From positions 221,534,484-221,598,483 of the forward strand of contig CAXKWD010000001.1 of NCBI GenBank assembly GCA_964059195.1: a DNA stretch of 64,000 nucleotides. Reading direction: 5' to 3'. The translations under genes and the position numbers were made by a program. The stretch is from Ectobius pallidus. Its lineage: Eukaryota > Arthropoda > Insecta > Blattodea > Ectobiidae. Every line of letters begins with the position of its first letter. Position 1 is the first letter of the stretch. A model generated the notes under the pieces. The model saw only the letters and a program-made list of their open reading frames with translations. It ran no database searches and was not told the origin of the DNA. Below, in pieces: positions 24,098-34,784 of the stretch.

Positions 24098-24240
24098 GTT
24101 GGGCATGGCATTTCATGACCATAAAATAGTGAAAAAAAAATGCAAAATAAAAAAATACATTTATGACCTAAAATGATAATAAAAATGACACTAATTAAAA
24201 AAACAATAAATTTACATAATATATTGTTACCCTTATTGTC
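24098..24240. mobile_element. left-end fragment of hAT-like family N5
   Basis: TTGGGCATGGCATTTCATGA then CCATAAAATAGTGAAAAAAA matches the left end of the element at 49311. The right terminus is absent. Confidence 0.6.
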
Positions 24241-24483
24241 ATTGAGAATATTAATATAGCAGAGATAGAGGAAGTGCATGTATTGTAATGAAGTGCATTA
24301 TTCTAGCTCAAGAAGCTGCTACAAGTTCCAGGAAGACAGCCATAACATTTGCATGTGATAATCTGGAGGGGCCAATGTTTGTGTTGTCATTCAACACTTT
24401 CTAGAAACACTTTGCATTTCAATGTTAGAAACATCTTCCGTATGATTAAACAATCTACAAATGCTGACATCGGTAATACGGTA

Positions 24484-25384
24484 CTTACTCACTGAATGGC
24501 AATAGACAATTCCTCAGCAAGCAAAAGGAATGTTATCTATTTTATGGAACCCGAAGGTTCGTTGCCGCGCTTACCTGAGCCCACCATTCAACCCTTTTCT
24601 GTTCTAACTCCATCTAACCATCCCTCGGAAATCCTACTTCCCTTAAATCTATCCAAATATTGTCCTCCCACCTACGTCTAGGTCTTCCAAGCGGTCTTTT
24701 TTCTTCGGGTCTCCCAGTCAATACTTTTGAGATATGTCTTTCCTCCCCCATGTCCAGCACATTTCATCCACCGTGATTTAATTACCCTTATTATATCCTT
24801 TGACGAATACAGGTCATGAAGCTCGTCGTTATGCAGTTTTCTCCAGCCCCCATTTTCATCTCTCTTAGGCCCAGATATTTTCCTAAGCCCCTGTTTTCGA
24901 ACGCTCTCAGATTATGTAAGGGGCCATGTCTCACATCCATATAATACAACCGGCAGGATAATTGAGGGTCTGAGAAGCAAAGTGATACAAGTGACATTTT
25001 GTTACTTTCAAGATAAAGCACTTTGAAGTTGAAATAGCATTAAAAACATAAATTGCAGGGCTATGGTGTTCTAACTTTACAGTGGCACACAATCAAACCT
25101 ATACTTCTTATACATTAAAATTAAATAATCTATCCTAAATGCACCTAGGATAAATAAAAACCTAAAATCACTTGTGTTTTTCAAATTTGTCACTTGTATC
25201 ACTTTGCTTCTGAGTGCCTCAATTGTCTTATAAATTTTTATTTTTAGATTTCTGGACAGAAGACGAGAAGATAAGAGTTTCTGAACTGCATAAAAACAAG
25301 CATTTCCTGATTTGAGTCTGCACTTAACTTCTGCCTTAATATTATTTGCGTCTGTAATTATTGCTCCCAAATTTTTATAAGTGA
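24484..25384 (-). pseudogene. LINE reverse-transcriptase C-terminal relic, split by a MITE
   Basis: Minus-strand pieces in order: KNLGAIITDANNIKAEVKCR, then GNACFYAVQKLLSSRLLS and KIKIYKTI (about 25384-25230); after an interruption, a decayed LYGCETW-like block; then DENGGWRKLHNDELHDLYSS (about 24850) and a basic C-terminus. These are conserved landmarks downstream of the reverse-transcriptase domain of a common insect LINE. Stops and shifts are frequent. Related relics are at 10732, 44150 and 60795. The 134-codon open frame at 25077-25481 is an accident of LINE plus inserted MITE. Confidence 0.85.
24964..25220. mobile_element. 257-bp MITE inside the LINE relic
   Basis: Inverted ends of about 34 bp (core AGAAGCAAAGTGATACAAGT, perfect) flanked by AATT on each side (24960-24963, 25221-25224). 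Removing it joins KIKIYKTI to the following LINE codons, which fixes the insertion point. Class unknown. Confidence 0.8.
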
Positions 25385-25876
25385 TTGGTGTCAAGATACA
25401 AATTTTAAATGTGTACGAAATTAAAATTTTAAATATTTTCAAGTTACTGAAGGTTGAACGTATCCCATACGTAGCACGCACACATAACGTAGTTTATTCA
25501 GTTTTAAGTTCTTCGTTAAAAACACTAGCTAAAGTTGTCAAATCTTGATGTGGAGGTTAGGTAAACGCTAATTTTGTGAGCCTCAGTTTGGATTCAAATA
25601 ACACAAGTTGAACTAAGTGTAATAGAAGTCAGCACTGAACGAGGGAGCTTGTTACGATTCCTGGAACAGCTTATTTCCAGACGTACATATGTCCTGAACA
25701 CGTGGCAAGTCAATATTTGCTTTAACTGCTTCTTTATACACAATCCCGTGTAGAGAGCTTAAAGCAAACTGCTTTTCATTCAGCTTAGGGCATTTATATT
25801 GTTATGAGAGACAAAAGCTAAACCTCAGATAACTTCTCCTTGAAAGTAAATAGGCCTACTATAGACCAGTGTGGTC
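25385..25876. other. unassigned DNA
   Basis: No gene or repeat boundary seen. Confidence 0.35.
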
Positions 25877-26000
25877 TGGGGATGAGCATCGATAGTTAAA
25901 ATATCGATGTTAAAATTGGTGGTAAACATCGATGTGACGATAATATCGACCTCAAAACATCGATGTATTTTAACGGAAAATATTGATGTATATATTTTTT
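25877..26000 (+). mobile_element. left end of a hAT-like element rich in ATCGAT
   Basis: TGGGGATGAGCATCGATAG resembles a hAT terminus and is followed by repeated ATCGATG. The right end is not found; it may be lost or cut off near the Helitron at 26248. Confidence 0.45.
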
Positions 26001-26247
26001 AAAAAAAAGTAGTGGTTTCAGAAAATTAGGCAAAACTGAATTATTTTGTGAAATCTATAGATAAAAAAAAAATCTATATTTTGTGAAATTTTCTGCCAAA
26101 CGTTCTCAGTGTCCGACTCAGTCTGTCAATTCATTATTAATTTACTGCATATCGGTAGCAAGCGACGCTAACCATGCAGGCATTCACAGATAACACTGTT
26201 AACATTAATTTCCGGGCAGAAATAGGCTAATATACGAATATTAAAAA

Positions 26248-27137
26248 TCTCTATATATATAAAAGGCTTTGTCCTGACTGACTGACTGACTAACTGACAG
26301 GAATCAACGTAGAGACTTGGAATTTTGACATTAACTTCGTTTCATAATGTAGGTACTCACTAAGAAAGGATTTTGGAAAATTCTGATTCTAAATGCCAAA
26401 AATTAAATGTTTTTGAGAATACTTAATCCCTTTTTACACAGAATTATCGAAACAAAATCACAGAACATATTGTTGCCAGTTTTATCAGATGGGTTTGGAT
26501 TAAATGAAATGGAAGTTTGACAAATTAGAGAAGGTGTCAATACACGGCCTCCTTTATTGTACGCCTCCTTTAGGAGGCCGTGATCAATATAATTCATGTT
26601 ATCTATATTAATAAAAGGAATTGTCTGTCTGTCCGCGATGCCCAGCGAAATCTACTGAACGCAGAGATCTGAAATTTAAACATAGGTGGGCTGAAGGGTC
26701 GGAAAATGCACCTCAAAGCCAGAATTTTAATTTTAGCTTTCGTTCGTGAGTTATGAGTGAAAAACGGGCAAAAAACTTGCATTTTTTTGCTTTTTCGAAA
26801 CATCAGTTTTCAGTTATACATTTAAATGTCAAATCAATTACAGTAATTGGCTTTGGCTATTTTTGTCATACCTTGAAAATAAAATTTTCGCGATCGCTTG
26901 AATGTTGTAAGCCCTAAATATGGTCAAACATTGTTTTATTTGGACGAAACTCACTATACATAGGTTTTCTGGGCCAAGGAACTCGAATCTGAGGTCGCTT
27001 TTACCAGGTGACGCTATCTATTCGTGGTATGTTGTCCACGTGATTTAGGTGTTAATAAATATAATGATTTAACTATTATGCTCTTAATTTTTAATTTTTT
27101 AAATAATTATCGCGGGCGAACCGCGGGCACATGCTAG
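26248..27137 (+). mobile_element. chimeric Helitron A/B, copy 2
   Basis: Begins TCTCTATATATATAAAAGGC, with (CTGA)n just inside. At about 26599 a second head, TCTATATTAATAAAAGGAAT, begins, and the element ends with the hairpin GCGGGCGAACCGCGGGC, then ACATGCTAG and T. Same order and junction as 15869-16705. A short inverted duplication, GGCCTCC…GGAGGCC, near 26550-26582 is private to this copy. Confidence 0.85.
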
Positions 27138-27183
27138 TTCAATTATAAAATGGAGATACAGGCCTATGACATATCAAAATAGA

Positions 27184-27445
27184 TTGCTCTTGAACTCGCA
27201 TTCGGGAGGTCTCTTCTTCAAATCCCTTGGTCGGCTAATTTGTCATGGGTTTTTTCATGGTTTTTCCAGTCGTAAAGGCAAATGCCGAATTGGATATTTA
27301 CATACCATGAATCACCATTTCATCCTGTTTCATATTCATTTAAATTAATATCAGTTGAAATTTACTCATAAAAATACACCAATAATAGACACAAATGCCG
27401 AACTCCTGATATGGCCTCATAGGTAAAAGGAGTATAAACACAGCT
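27184..27445 (+). mobile_element. SINE S1, 5'-truncated
   Basis: Box A is missing. CTTCAAATCCCTTGGTCGGC is the decayed box B region, followed by the whole S1 body to GGAGTATAAACACAGCTG. Confidence 0.8.
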
Positions 27446-27778
27446 GCAAATATTTGTCGAATGAGAATAATATCGCGAGTTTCTTTACGTCTCACGTTTC
27501 TAGTGACTTTACATAGGCTAAGCGACACGAAGCGAGCGTGGTATTGTGTCAACGCTATTGTTTAGGAAGTAAGTTCTTGTGTGGAGAAGTTTGAAGCAGT
27601 TTATCTCACAATGTAGGATTTGTGAGCATTAAGAAAACGCAATTAAAGGAAACATGCAGCACGGGGGCAACCTTACAAAGTGACACGGGATTAACCAGAA
27701 AAGAACATTTAAGAAGATTAGGTAAAAAAAACTGCAAGCAAAGTGAATGAACGAATGCCGGTATACACATGTGTTTTT
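27446..27778. other. unassigned DNA
   Basis: No gene or repeat boundary recognised. Confidence 0.35.
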
Positions 27779-27786
27779 TATACACA

Positions 27787-28425
27787 CAGGGCCGTTGCAA
27801 GGTCCTTCTGCGCCCTTGGCGAGTTTGACAAATCTGCGCCCTCCAATACTGGGAGACTGAACAATTTATTATTTTAATATAAAAACACTGTTATTTTTAA
27901 AGAAAACCTAAACCTCAATTTGAAAATGAACTAAGTGTTGGACTTTCAAGGTACTAAAACCTTATTTTCAGACGATTGAACTACTTAAAAAAAGAATTAA
28001 ATAATAAAATCTAGTATCAAAAGTAAATTACATAATAGGCCCGAAGCCTACTAAAATGTTTAACACATTAATATAGGAAAAATTATTTTTTTTTAATAGT
28101 TGAGCCACTTTCATCTCAATAATAACGTACATTTTAATATTTATTGTTATATCATTCCATACTGTTCATGATTTATGTTATCATACTCTGTCAATAAGAA
28201 ACATGTTAATTAAAGAACGTTGCATGACTGCTTTTTGTTTATAGACAATCGGCATAATACTACAGATAGTTCACGTGCAGTAATTTTTAATAATCTGAAA
28301 GATTTCTTCCATTAACGTGGAATTTTTATTGTTTGATAAGTTGCACCACTCTAAAAAAAAAAAGGAGGGATTTTTCGTGGTTAATTTTGCGCCCTCTTTG
28401 TACTTACGCCTAGGCTACGGCCCTG
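27787..28425. mobile_element. hAT-like non-autonomous element, family N4
   Basis: Ends CAGGGCCGTTGCAAGG and, inverted, CAGGGCCGTAGCCTAGG. Flanks TATACACA and AGTACACA share the last six of eight bases. GCGCCCTC occurs near both ends. AT-rich interior with no transposase. Confidence 0.7.
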
Positions 28426-29144
28426 AGTACACATGGGTTTCTACCCTCTGGTAGTTATGTAAGTAACAAGGCCGATTTAAGAGCCTCGCAGAACCCGCGG
28501 TTGCAGGGGGCCCCGAGCTCGATGGGGCTCCTTAGTCGTCCTCTTGCAAAAAAGAAAAATGGTAAAAATCAAGTTAAAATGGTATAATTTCCTGTTGAAT
28601 CTATTACACAGCCCAACAAAAAGAACTTTCTGTTTGATGTCTCAGATGTTTTACCTGATTTTGGCTATAGGCTACTTAGTGTGCTTATTCCAAATATGTA
28701 AACAGTTTTTCTTTACCAGCTCTACTTTTATATAGATTTTATTCGTGAACTCTTAGTCTAGCGAAACAAAATCTTGCTTCATAATATAGCTAGTGAAGGT
28801 TCTTGACCATACTTTGGACTTTGGAAAACTGTACGTAGTACAGAAAAACTAAAAGCTGGATTATTTTTTGGCCCTCAAATTGACAGCTCATAAGTCATAA
28901 ACGACCGTACAGTATGTGATATCAATTTTTTGAAAGACCCCATGTTATATTGTTATTGTAATGTTAATGTAATGTTAGTATGTTGCTTTTTTGTTCACAT
29001 GATTTAGAAGCTACAAATAGGCACTTTTTTTTATTTGTGTCAAACGTAAAATGGGATAATATACATAATGGTAATACCATATCTCACAAAACTAAAGCTG
29101 ATAGGGCAACACTAATGGCACATTTGGCATCAGCAACCTAAATG
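28426..29144. other. unassigned DNA
   Basis: A GC-rich patch at 28470-28530 (CAAGGCCGATTTAAGAGCC…) could be another element end, without a visible partner. Confidence 0.35.
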
Positions 29145-29854
29145 TACCCAAGAATTGAAGACCTGAAGTAAATTATGATCTAAGTGCCTTTTTCCAAGTT
29201 TTGAGAAAAGTGAGAATTTATGCGCCAGGATTGCCAACACTATCTCTTAGCAACGGTCAGAACTAACAGAGACATAAGTATCTAAGAATATTCAGTCTTA
29301 TACCCTCAAAATATAGAATAGTGAGATGCCGTCTACCAAGGATGTGGGGGCAACCTTTTACAAATATCTGTTAAGTGAATTATCTGGCAAGTCAATAATT
29401 TATTATAAACAATTAGATTACATGCATTGCGGAAAGAACACACTTATTTGTTAGTTTTTAGTATGGTACAATATTGATTGAAAATTTTTACACTTTTTAT
29501 ACGTAAGTAACTTAGGATTAAATATAAATTGTTACTTGTTATTACACATGAAGTAATATATCAAGAATATCACTTGTTATATAGTCATAAATTATTTGCG
29601 TCGAATATGATGGCAAATTCAGGTCAGCTTAATATTTTCTGACGTGTCTTTATATAATTAAAAATTGAATTCATAAAATTACATGTATCTATAAAAATGT
29701 ATGTATCATACAAGATAATGTGTGTTAAAAATTATATACACTTGTGTCACTATATAATAATGCCACTAAATAATAAAAGCCTTTGTGTATTTACAGGTTA
29801 AAAATTAGATGTTTTATCGACTTAATTATGCGATATATCTATTTATAATCTTGT

Positions 29855-30300
29855 CATTATACATTAAAAATTACCCATTATCATGAAGATATTGATTGAG
29901 TTGTTAAATTATCTGTAAGTCTTTTTGTTATCTTGCACTTGAAGTCTAGTTTGCAAATATTTATTCAAATTTATATGTAGTATTTTTTATTTTACTATTT
30001 TATATATGATTTGGTGAAAAATATTCTTCAAGATTTCACTAATAACTTTGTAGTTCATAAACATATAGTTCATACAGTCATAAACAAATAGTTCATATAG
30101 TCATTAACATTAAAATTACACTTTATCATGACAATATTAGTTGAGTCGTCAAATATCTGTGTGTCTTTTTGATATCTTATACTTGAAGTCTGATTTTGCA
30201 AATATTTATTCAAATTTATATGTAGTATTTTGTATTATATATACGATGTGGTGAAAAAATATTATTCAAGATTTCACTAATAACTTTACAGTTCTTATTA
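29855..30300. repeat. direct tandem repeat, about 243-bp period, in the PLE 3' region
   Basis: ATTATCATGAAGATATTG… to AAGATTTCACTAATAACTTT recurs once with about 85-90% identity by eye (second unit TTATCATGACAATATTAG…). Confidence 0.75.
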
Positions 30301-30354
30301 GTTGATAAGATTGCCCACATTGAAGATTGGCATATGGCTTCTTTATTCTTTTTT

Positions 30355-30412
30355 TGTCGAGATGTACATTTCGGTATATTTATATATATACCATCTTCAG
30401 TCTAAAATGAAA
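30355..30412 (-). ncRNA. possible hammerhead-like ribozyme motif of the PLE
   Basis: Minus strand: CTGAAGA (30400-30394), a 7-bp hairpin GGTATAT/ATATACC, GAAA (30372-30369), then ATGTACAT-C which can form a tiny third stem. C-U-G-A-N-G-A and GAAA separated by a hairpin are the hammerhead core, and minimal type I hammerheads are known in Penelope-like elements. An extra T between CTGAAGA and the hairpin, and a poorly paired stem I, argue for a decayed motif. Activity is not implied. Confidence 0.35.
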
Positions 30413-30573
30413 GTGAAAATAAAAGAGAATTAATGAAAATATATTAATATCTTAATTGTTAATTAGGAAAGTGAAGTTAATATCAAATAGACGGACTAAC
30501 CTTAGTGGTGGTAGAAAGTATCTTGATGAATACTGGATTAATACTACGTTGTTTGCAATGCTGTTGATTGTTT

Positions 30574-31299
30574 TTATAGTTCCAGGGTGAGTTCAAAAAG
30601 TGGGTTGAATTCAATGGGGTTATCGTTAAGAATTATGTCTTTGTTTTTGTAGATTTCTAGTGCTTCTAGGGTGTTGAGTTTGTTACTTTTCTTTTCTTTA
30701 TGGGCTATTGAAAGTGTGTTTTCTATGTTTTCAAATTTATGTTTTTCAGTAATTAGATGTTTTGCGTAAGCTGATTTCATCTTTCTGTGTTTGAAGTCTG
30801 CTCTATGTTCTTTGAATCTTGTTCTAAATTTTCTACCGGTTTGTCCTACGTATATTTTATTGCAGTCCGTACATTTTAATTTATAAACTCCATTATTGTC
30901 AAACTTATCTATTTGGTTTATATTAGTATTGTGTAGTTTATCTTTGATATGATTGGTGGTTCTGAATGCTATTTGAAAATTGTTGCGTTCAAGTATTTTA
31001 GTGATTTTATGTATTTTTCCGTCAGTATATGTGAATGTGGCAAAATTTGGTTTTTTATTATTTTTATCTAAAGGACTTAATTGGCTGTAGGATTTTTCTT
31101 TGTTTTTTGCTTTTCTTGTTTGTTTACTAACTATTCTATTTACTGTTTGGATGTTGTATCCATTATTTATAGCAATTTGTGATATTATTTTATATTCTTT
31201 ATTGTATGTTTCTCGATCTAAGGGGAGGTTGACCATTCTGTATATCATACTGTTAAGTGCTGCTAGTTTCTGTTTGTACGGTATGTACGGTTTGTACAT
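30574..31299 (-). pseudogene. PLE polyprotein C-terminus with GIY-YIG endonuclease
   Basis: 241 codons without a stop. Residues about 1-60 resemble the linker after the reverse transcriptase (LAALNSMIYRMVNLPLDRET then IAINNGY). Residues about 135-185 are a GIY-YIG nuclease: NNGVYKLKCTDCNKIYVGQT followed by GRKFRTRFKEH, with the GVY…YVG motif, a CxxC pair, the catalytic-type Arg and His, and a later EK-rich tail. Residues 190-241 end in a typical LEIYKN…NPLFEL tail. The reverse-transcriptase domain with its YxDD motif is missing; upstream lies the inverted arm. The endonuclease would nick target DNA for target-primed reverse transcription in an intact element. This copy cannot retrotranspose itself. 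The intact frame suggests it is fairly young or by chance unbroken. Confidence 0.85.
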
Positions 31300-31650
31300 G
31301 CATGTTTGTGCATGTAATCTAATTGTTTATAATAAATTATTGACTTGCCAGATAATTCACTTAACAGATATTTGTAAAAGGTTGCCCCCACATCCTTGGT
31401 AGACAGCATCTCACTATTCTATATTTTGAGGGTATAAGACTGAATATTCTTAGATACTTATATATTTCCCTCATAGAAAAATATCCAAAATGAAATTTAT
31501 CAATAACAGAGACATATTTTGGCACTTAGATCACTATTTACTAATACGGGTTTGGCACTTAGACCACGATTCCGGAAAAACCGAAAAATGACAAAAATGG
31601 CACTTAGATCATCATTTACTTCAGGTCTTCAATTGGTATAAATTCTAAGG

Positions 31651-32343
31651 CACCAAAATGGCTGTTGGTCTGTGTAGTGTAGGCCTACTAACTGTAAACT
31701 TTATCTACTTTAATTTGTGTCTATGTCTATTGGAATTGAATATTGCAGTAATATTGAATAATAGATTTAGAAAAGAATATGAAAATAAAACATCTCGAAC
31801 AGCTGTTGGTAGCTAAATTATTTTCATTATTCCCTATCGTCGAAAAAATAGCATACGTTTACGTGCATTGGAAAATCTCGGAATTAAAAAAAGTCTCGCC
31901 TTTCAGATTCTCTAATGATGCACTTGCCTCTCTCGTACCGCAATATAAATATGACTAATGTTAATACGGTGCCTCGAACCACAAAACGACGATTTGAAAT
32001 GATCACTCAATCTGATACAGGAAATTGCAATTTGTCACAATAGTTATTTTGCTTGTAATGACTTCTTAGGCATTGTAAAGACTTCATTTCGCCATTAAAG
32101 GGGCACTGCACCTCCAAGTAATGATAATATTATACAGCAAGGTGACCTGTCATTACAGTAAAATGGTTACCGTGGCCACTAAGTAATTTCAAAACATTGA
32201 CCTGATGTATAGGCTATGTTTGTTCCTTGTTAAGTGGACGGGGAAATTTCAAGTGGATGCTAGTTATGTTGTCTCCACTGAAGGACGTCTCTAACAGTTA
32301 AAACATGTCTTTGACCGCCGAGTTAGACCAGTAATGTATCAAA
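31651..32343. other. unassigned DNA
   Basis: No gene or repeat boundary recognised in about 690 bp. Confidence 0.4.
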
Positions 32344-33077
32344 CTAGGAGGTGCCCGCGGCTTCGCCCACGATAATTAATTGAAAAATTAAAAATTAAGA
32401 GTATAATAATTATTAAATTATTATATTTATTAACACTTGCACGCGAATCATTCATAAACTAAGCCATTAGTAAGTAATGAAACAGCTAAAATTCCGGCTT
32501 CAGAGTAGGCCTACATTCTACGATTAGAAAGCGCCCCCTGAGAAAACGATCTCAGATTTGATTATGCAGTTCCAAAGGAACCTGTGAACACATAATACGT
32601 ATTGTTTCTCAAATGTTTGTTGACAGATGAATGTGATGTTAATTTTATTTGATAAATTCAGTGTAATTTTCAGAAATTATATAATTTTTCAAGGGAAGGA
32701 ATGGCTTGTTTGGATTTTTATTGTCCGCTTTACAGATGGTGCCAGCGGTTTCGCCTGCCATTATTAATTGACTCTAGGATTTTTAAGAAAATTACACTGG
32801 TAGATTATTAAAAATGTTTGTGGTTCAGAGCTATGAAAATTGTAAGTAAAAATAAAATTAGAATATTTGTTCATTGTGTTAGTTTCACTTAGGCCTTATA
32901 TAATAAAGAAACGGTTTTCCTAATTTATACTAATTTGTTTTCCTAATTTCCTAATTTTGTACTTTTCGTGAAAGTTTAGACTGAGAGAGACGAACATCGC
33001 CGAGTATGCCCGATGCTTCACGAAGCGGGCGAGCGAGTGAGCACACTATTTAGGGCCGTTGAATTGAAAAGAGTAGG
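32344..33077 (-). mobile_element. composite Helitron with two 3' termini, copy 2
   Basis: Minus strand ends CACCTCCTAG then T. Internal second terminus hairpin near 32740-32760 (GGCAGGCGAAACCGCTGGC), followed by CTGT (32735-32732). The 5' end is slightly decayed (CCTACTCTTTTCAATTCAA). Collinear with 9878-10608. Confidence 0.8.
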
Positions 33078-33224
33078 CCGAGATTATTTAAAAAATGATT
33101 ATAAAAGGATCTTATCAGTTTAAAAAAAAAAAAAATTATGGTGTAATTTAGTTTCATATGTGGTTGTGTAACAGAAGGCCTTATGGCCTTAACTCTGCTG
33201 GGTTAAATAAATCATTGTTAAGTT

Positions 33225-33250
33225 ATTATTATTATTATTATTATTATTAT
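33225..33250. repeat. (ATT)n microsatellite
   Basis: About nine ATT units. Confidence 0.9.
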
Positions 33251-33559
33251 GTACTCACTTTCTGAAATGTAAATTATAATTTGTAAGGCAAGCGTCAAAG
33301 TGTTTCACATTAAAAAGTCAGGTACGATCTATTTAATATCTGACAGAGAAGATAAATTTAAGATTTCGTTAAAAAAAATAATGTTTAAATAACCAAATGA
33401 GGTATTAAAATTAAATTTTAAAACTTTATTTAAGTTTCGTTTAATAAGGCCTAAGTGTGAAAAATTTCTAGGTTCTAAGAGAAGAAGTTTAGAAGACCAT
33501 CCTCAACGCCGGTAATCCCTTAGAACATCGACTATGTGTAGGATATATGCATTCATGAA

Positions 33560-33806
33560 CCACAGATTATTGTCTCTCTTGGACGTTACATGATAATATT
33601 ATAGGAGAAAAATTCTTCTGATACCCGGATTTGAACCCAGGACCTTTGGCTATCCGTGCCAATGCTCTACCAACTGAGCTAAGCCAGAGTTCAGTTCACA
33701 GCGTCAGATGGAACCTCTCTCCTATGACTGATTGCCCTTAATGGTCTACCTCACTGACAGACAAGCTATATCACATGCAGTACTGTGAGGCACACTAATT
33801 AGTGAT
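33560..33806 (-). mobile_element. tRNA-like repeat S2, copy 3, with near-complete cloverleaf
   Basis: Minus strand 33692-33616 reads CTTAGCTCAGTTGGTAGAGC (D arm), TTGGC-ACGGATA-GCCAA (5-bp anticodon stem and 7-nt loop) and GGTCCTGGGTTCAAATCC (T arm). Base 33 of the loop is C, not the invariant U, and acceptor pairing is partial, so this is a retroposon head, not a working tRNA gene. Shared sequence continues on both sides of the tRNA-like part. Confidence 0.7.
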
Positions 33807-33847
33807 TTTTGTGACCGGGCTCCCATTGTTATTGTACAGTTAACATT

Positions 33848-34000
33848 CAAGATGGATATATATGCATTAGTTAACCTCAGATTATTATCTCTGTTGGACA
33901 TTACATGAGAATATTATTGGAGAAAGATTCCTGAAAGGTCCTGGGTTCAAATCCCAGTGTCAGAGGAATTTCTCTCCTATAATATTCTCATGTAGACTAT
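33848..34000. repeat. S2-related palindromic fragment
   Basis: ACATGAGAATATTATTGGAG at the left is the inverse of the right end (CTCCTATAATATTCTCATGT). Between them lies a sense box B, GGGTTCAAATCCCAG. It looks like an inverted pair of S2 ends. Confidence 0.55.
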
Positions 34001-34570
34001 GTGTTATATTAATAATTTGTAGTCACCATAAACAAATTATGACATAAAAGAGTAAGATAATAATAATAATATTATAGTGAGTATCCAGATCAATATGAAT
34101 TCTGCATGTATACATCTTAAACATCCTGTACCCCGGAGACGTCATATACAGTCTACTAGGAATGTACTATAGTATTTATCCCACCCTGTACAAGCCAAGT
34201 TCTGTTGATACACGTAAGAGAATAACTTTAATTCTATTCGTAGCATTCCTAGTTGTTGACTGTCTTGTGCTCTGTTTGTGCGGAATCGCAGGTAAATTTC
34301 ACGCATGCATGTAATTACACGGTGGTTGGTATCACTGTCGGCATTCCCAGCAAGAACAGAGAAGTTGTCTCAAGTTCGATTGAGTGAAGTTTGCTTTGGA
34401 ATTCGTTTGATCTGGCGCCCTGCCTCCTGTTAGAACATTTGCGTAGGAGGCTGTGGATTCCAGTCTTGCCATTTGAACCTCGGCACAGCTTGAGCTGAGA
34501 TGTTGTGTGTTTCCATCTTAGAGAATGTCTATAAATATTTTTCATTTGTTATCGTTTTACTTCGGCGCCA
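34001..34570. other. unassigned DNA
   Basis: A short AAT microsatellite at about 34057-34072. A 76-codon antisense frame at 34315-34545 has no recognisable domain. Confidence 0.35.
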
Positions 34571-34611
34571 TCTAATAACCTGGTTTACTTTTCCTTTTTC
34601 TTTCTTTCAGA
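34571..34611 (+). promoter_or_regulatory. strong 3' splice-site-like signal
   Basis: TCTAATAAC (branch-point-like) is followed by an uninterrupted pyrimidine tract and TTTCAG at 34605-34610. The next bases ACAGCATTAGTTTGTGAC are open in one frame for 15 codons (TALVCDILLPKFSIN) before a stop. It could mark a terminal exon of a host gene on the + strand, or be chance. Confidence 0.3.
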
Positions 34612-34784
34612 CAGCATTAGTTTGTGACATTTTGTTGCCAAAATTCTCCATAAATTAATAAGTATGCATGAACTCTTTAGGAAGTAGCCTAATTAATAGG
34701 ACCCGAACTGTTTAAAATATGAATTTCAGAAATATATTCATAGCCTAAATATGTAACCGAAATGGGGAAAATATGTAAATAACG

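Larger units (their letters stand above)
29145..31650 (-). mobile_element. Penelope-like element (PLE), 5'-truncated, with inverted flanks
   Basis: Centre is the GIY-YIG-domain reading frame at 30574-31299. About 150 bp at 29281-29430 is repeated inverted at 31300-31462 (CAACCTTTTACAAATATCTG on the left arm). A further inverted match (GAAGACCTGAAGTAAAT) lies at about 29157-29200 and 31600-31640. Downstream of the frame is a direct repeat of about 243-bp period (29855-30100 and 30100-30300). Inverted or partial terminal repeats are usual in Penelope-like retroelements. Confidence 0.75.

Noticed and set aside
25077..25481. 134-codon minus-strand frame as a host gene
   Set aside because: It is a LINE relic joined by chance to the inside of an inserted MITE.
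33616..33692. tRNA gene on the minus strand
   Set aside because: D, anticodon and T arms fold, but position 33 is C, acceptor pairing is partial and the unit is part of a dispersed repeat with copies at 4573 and 23919.
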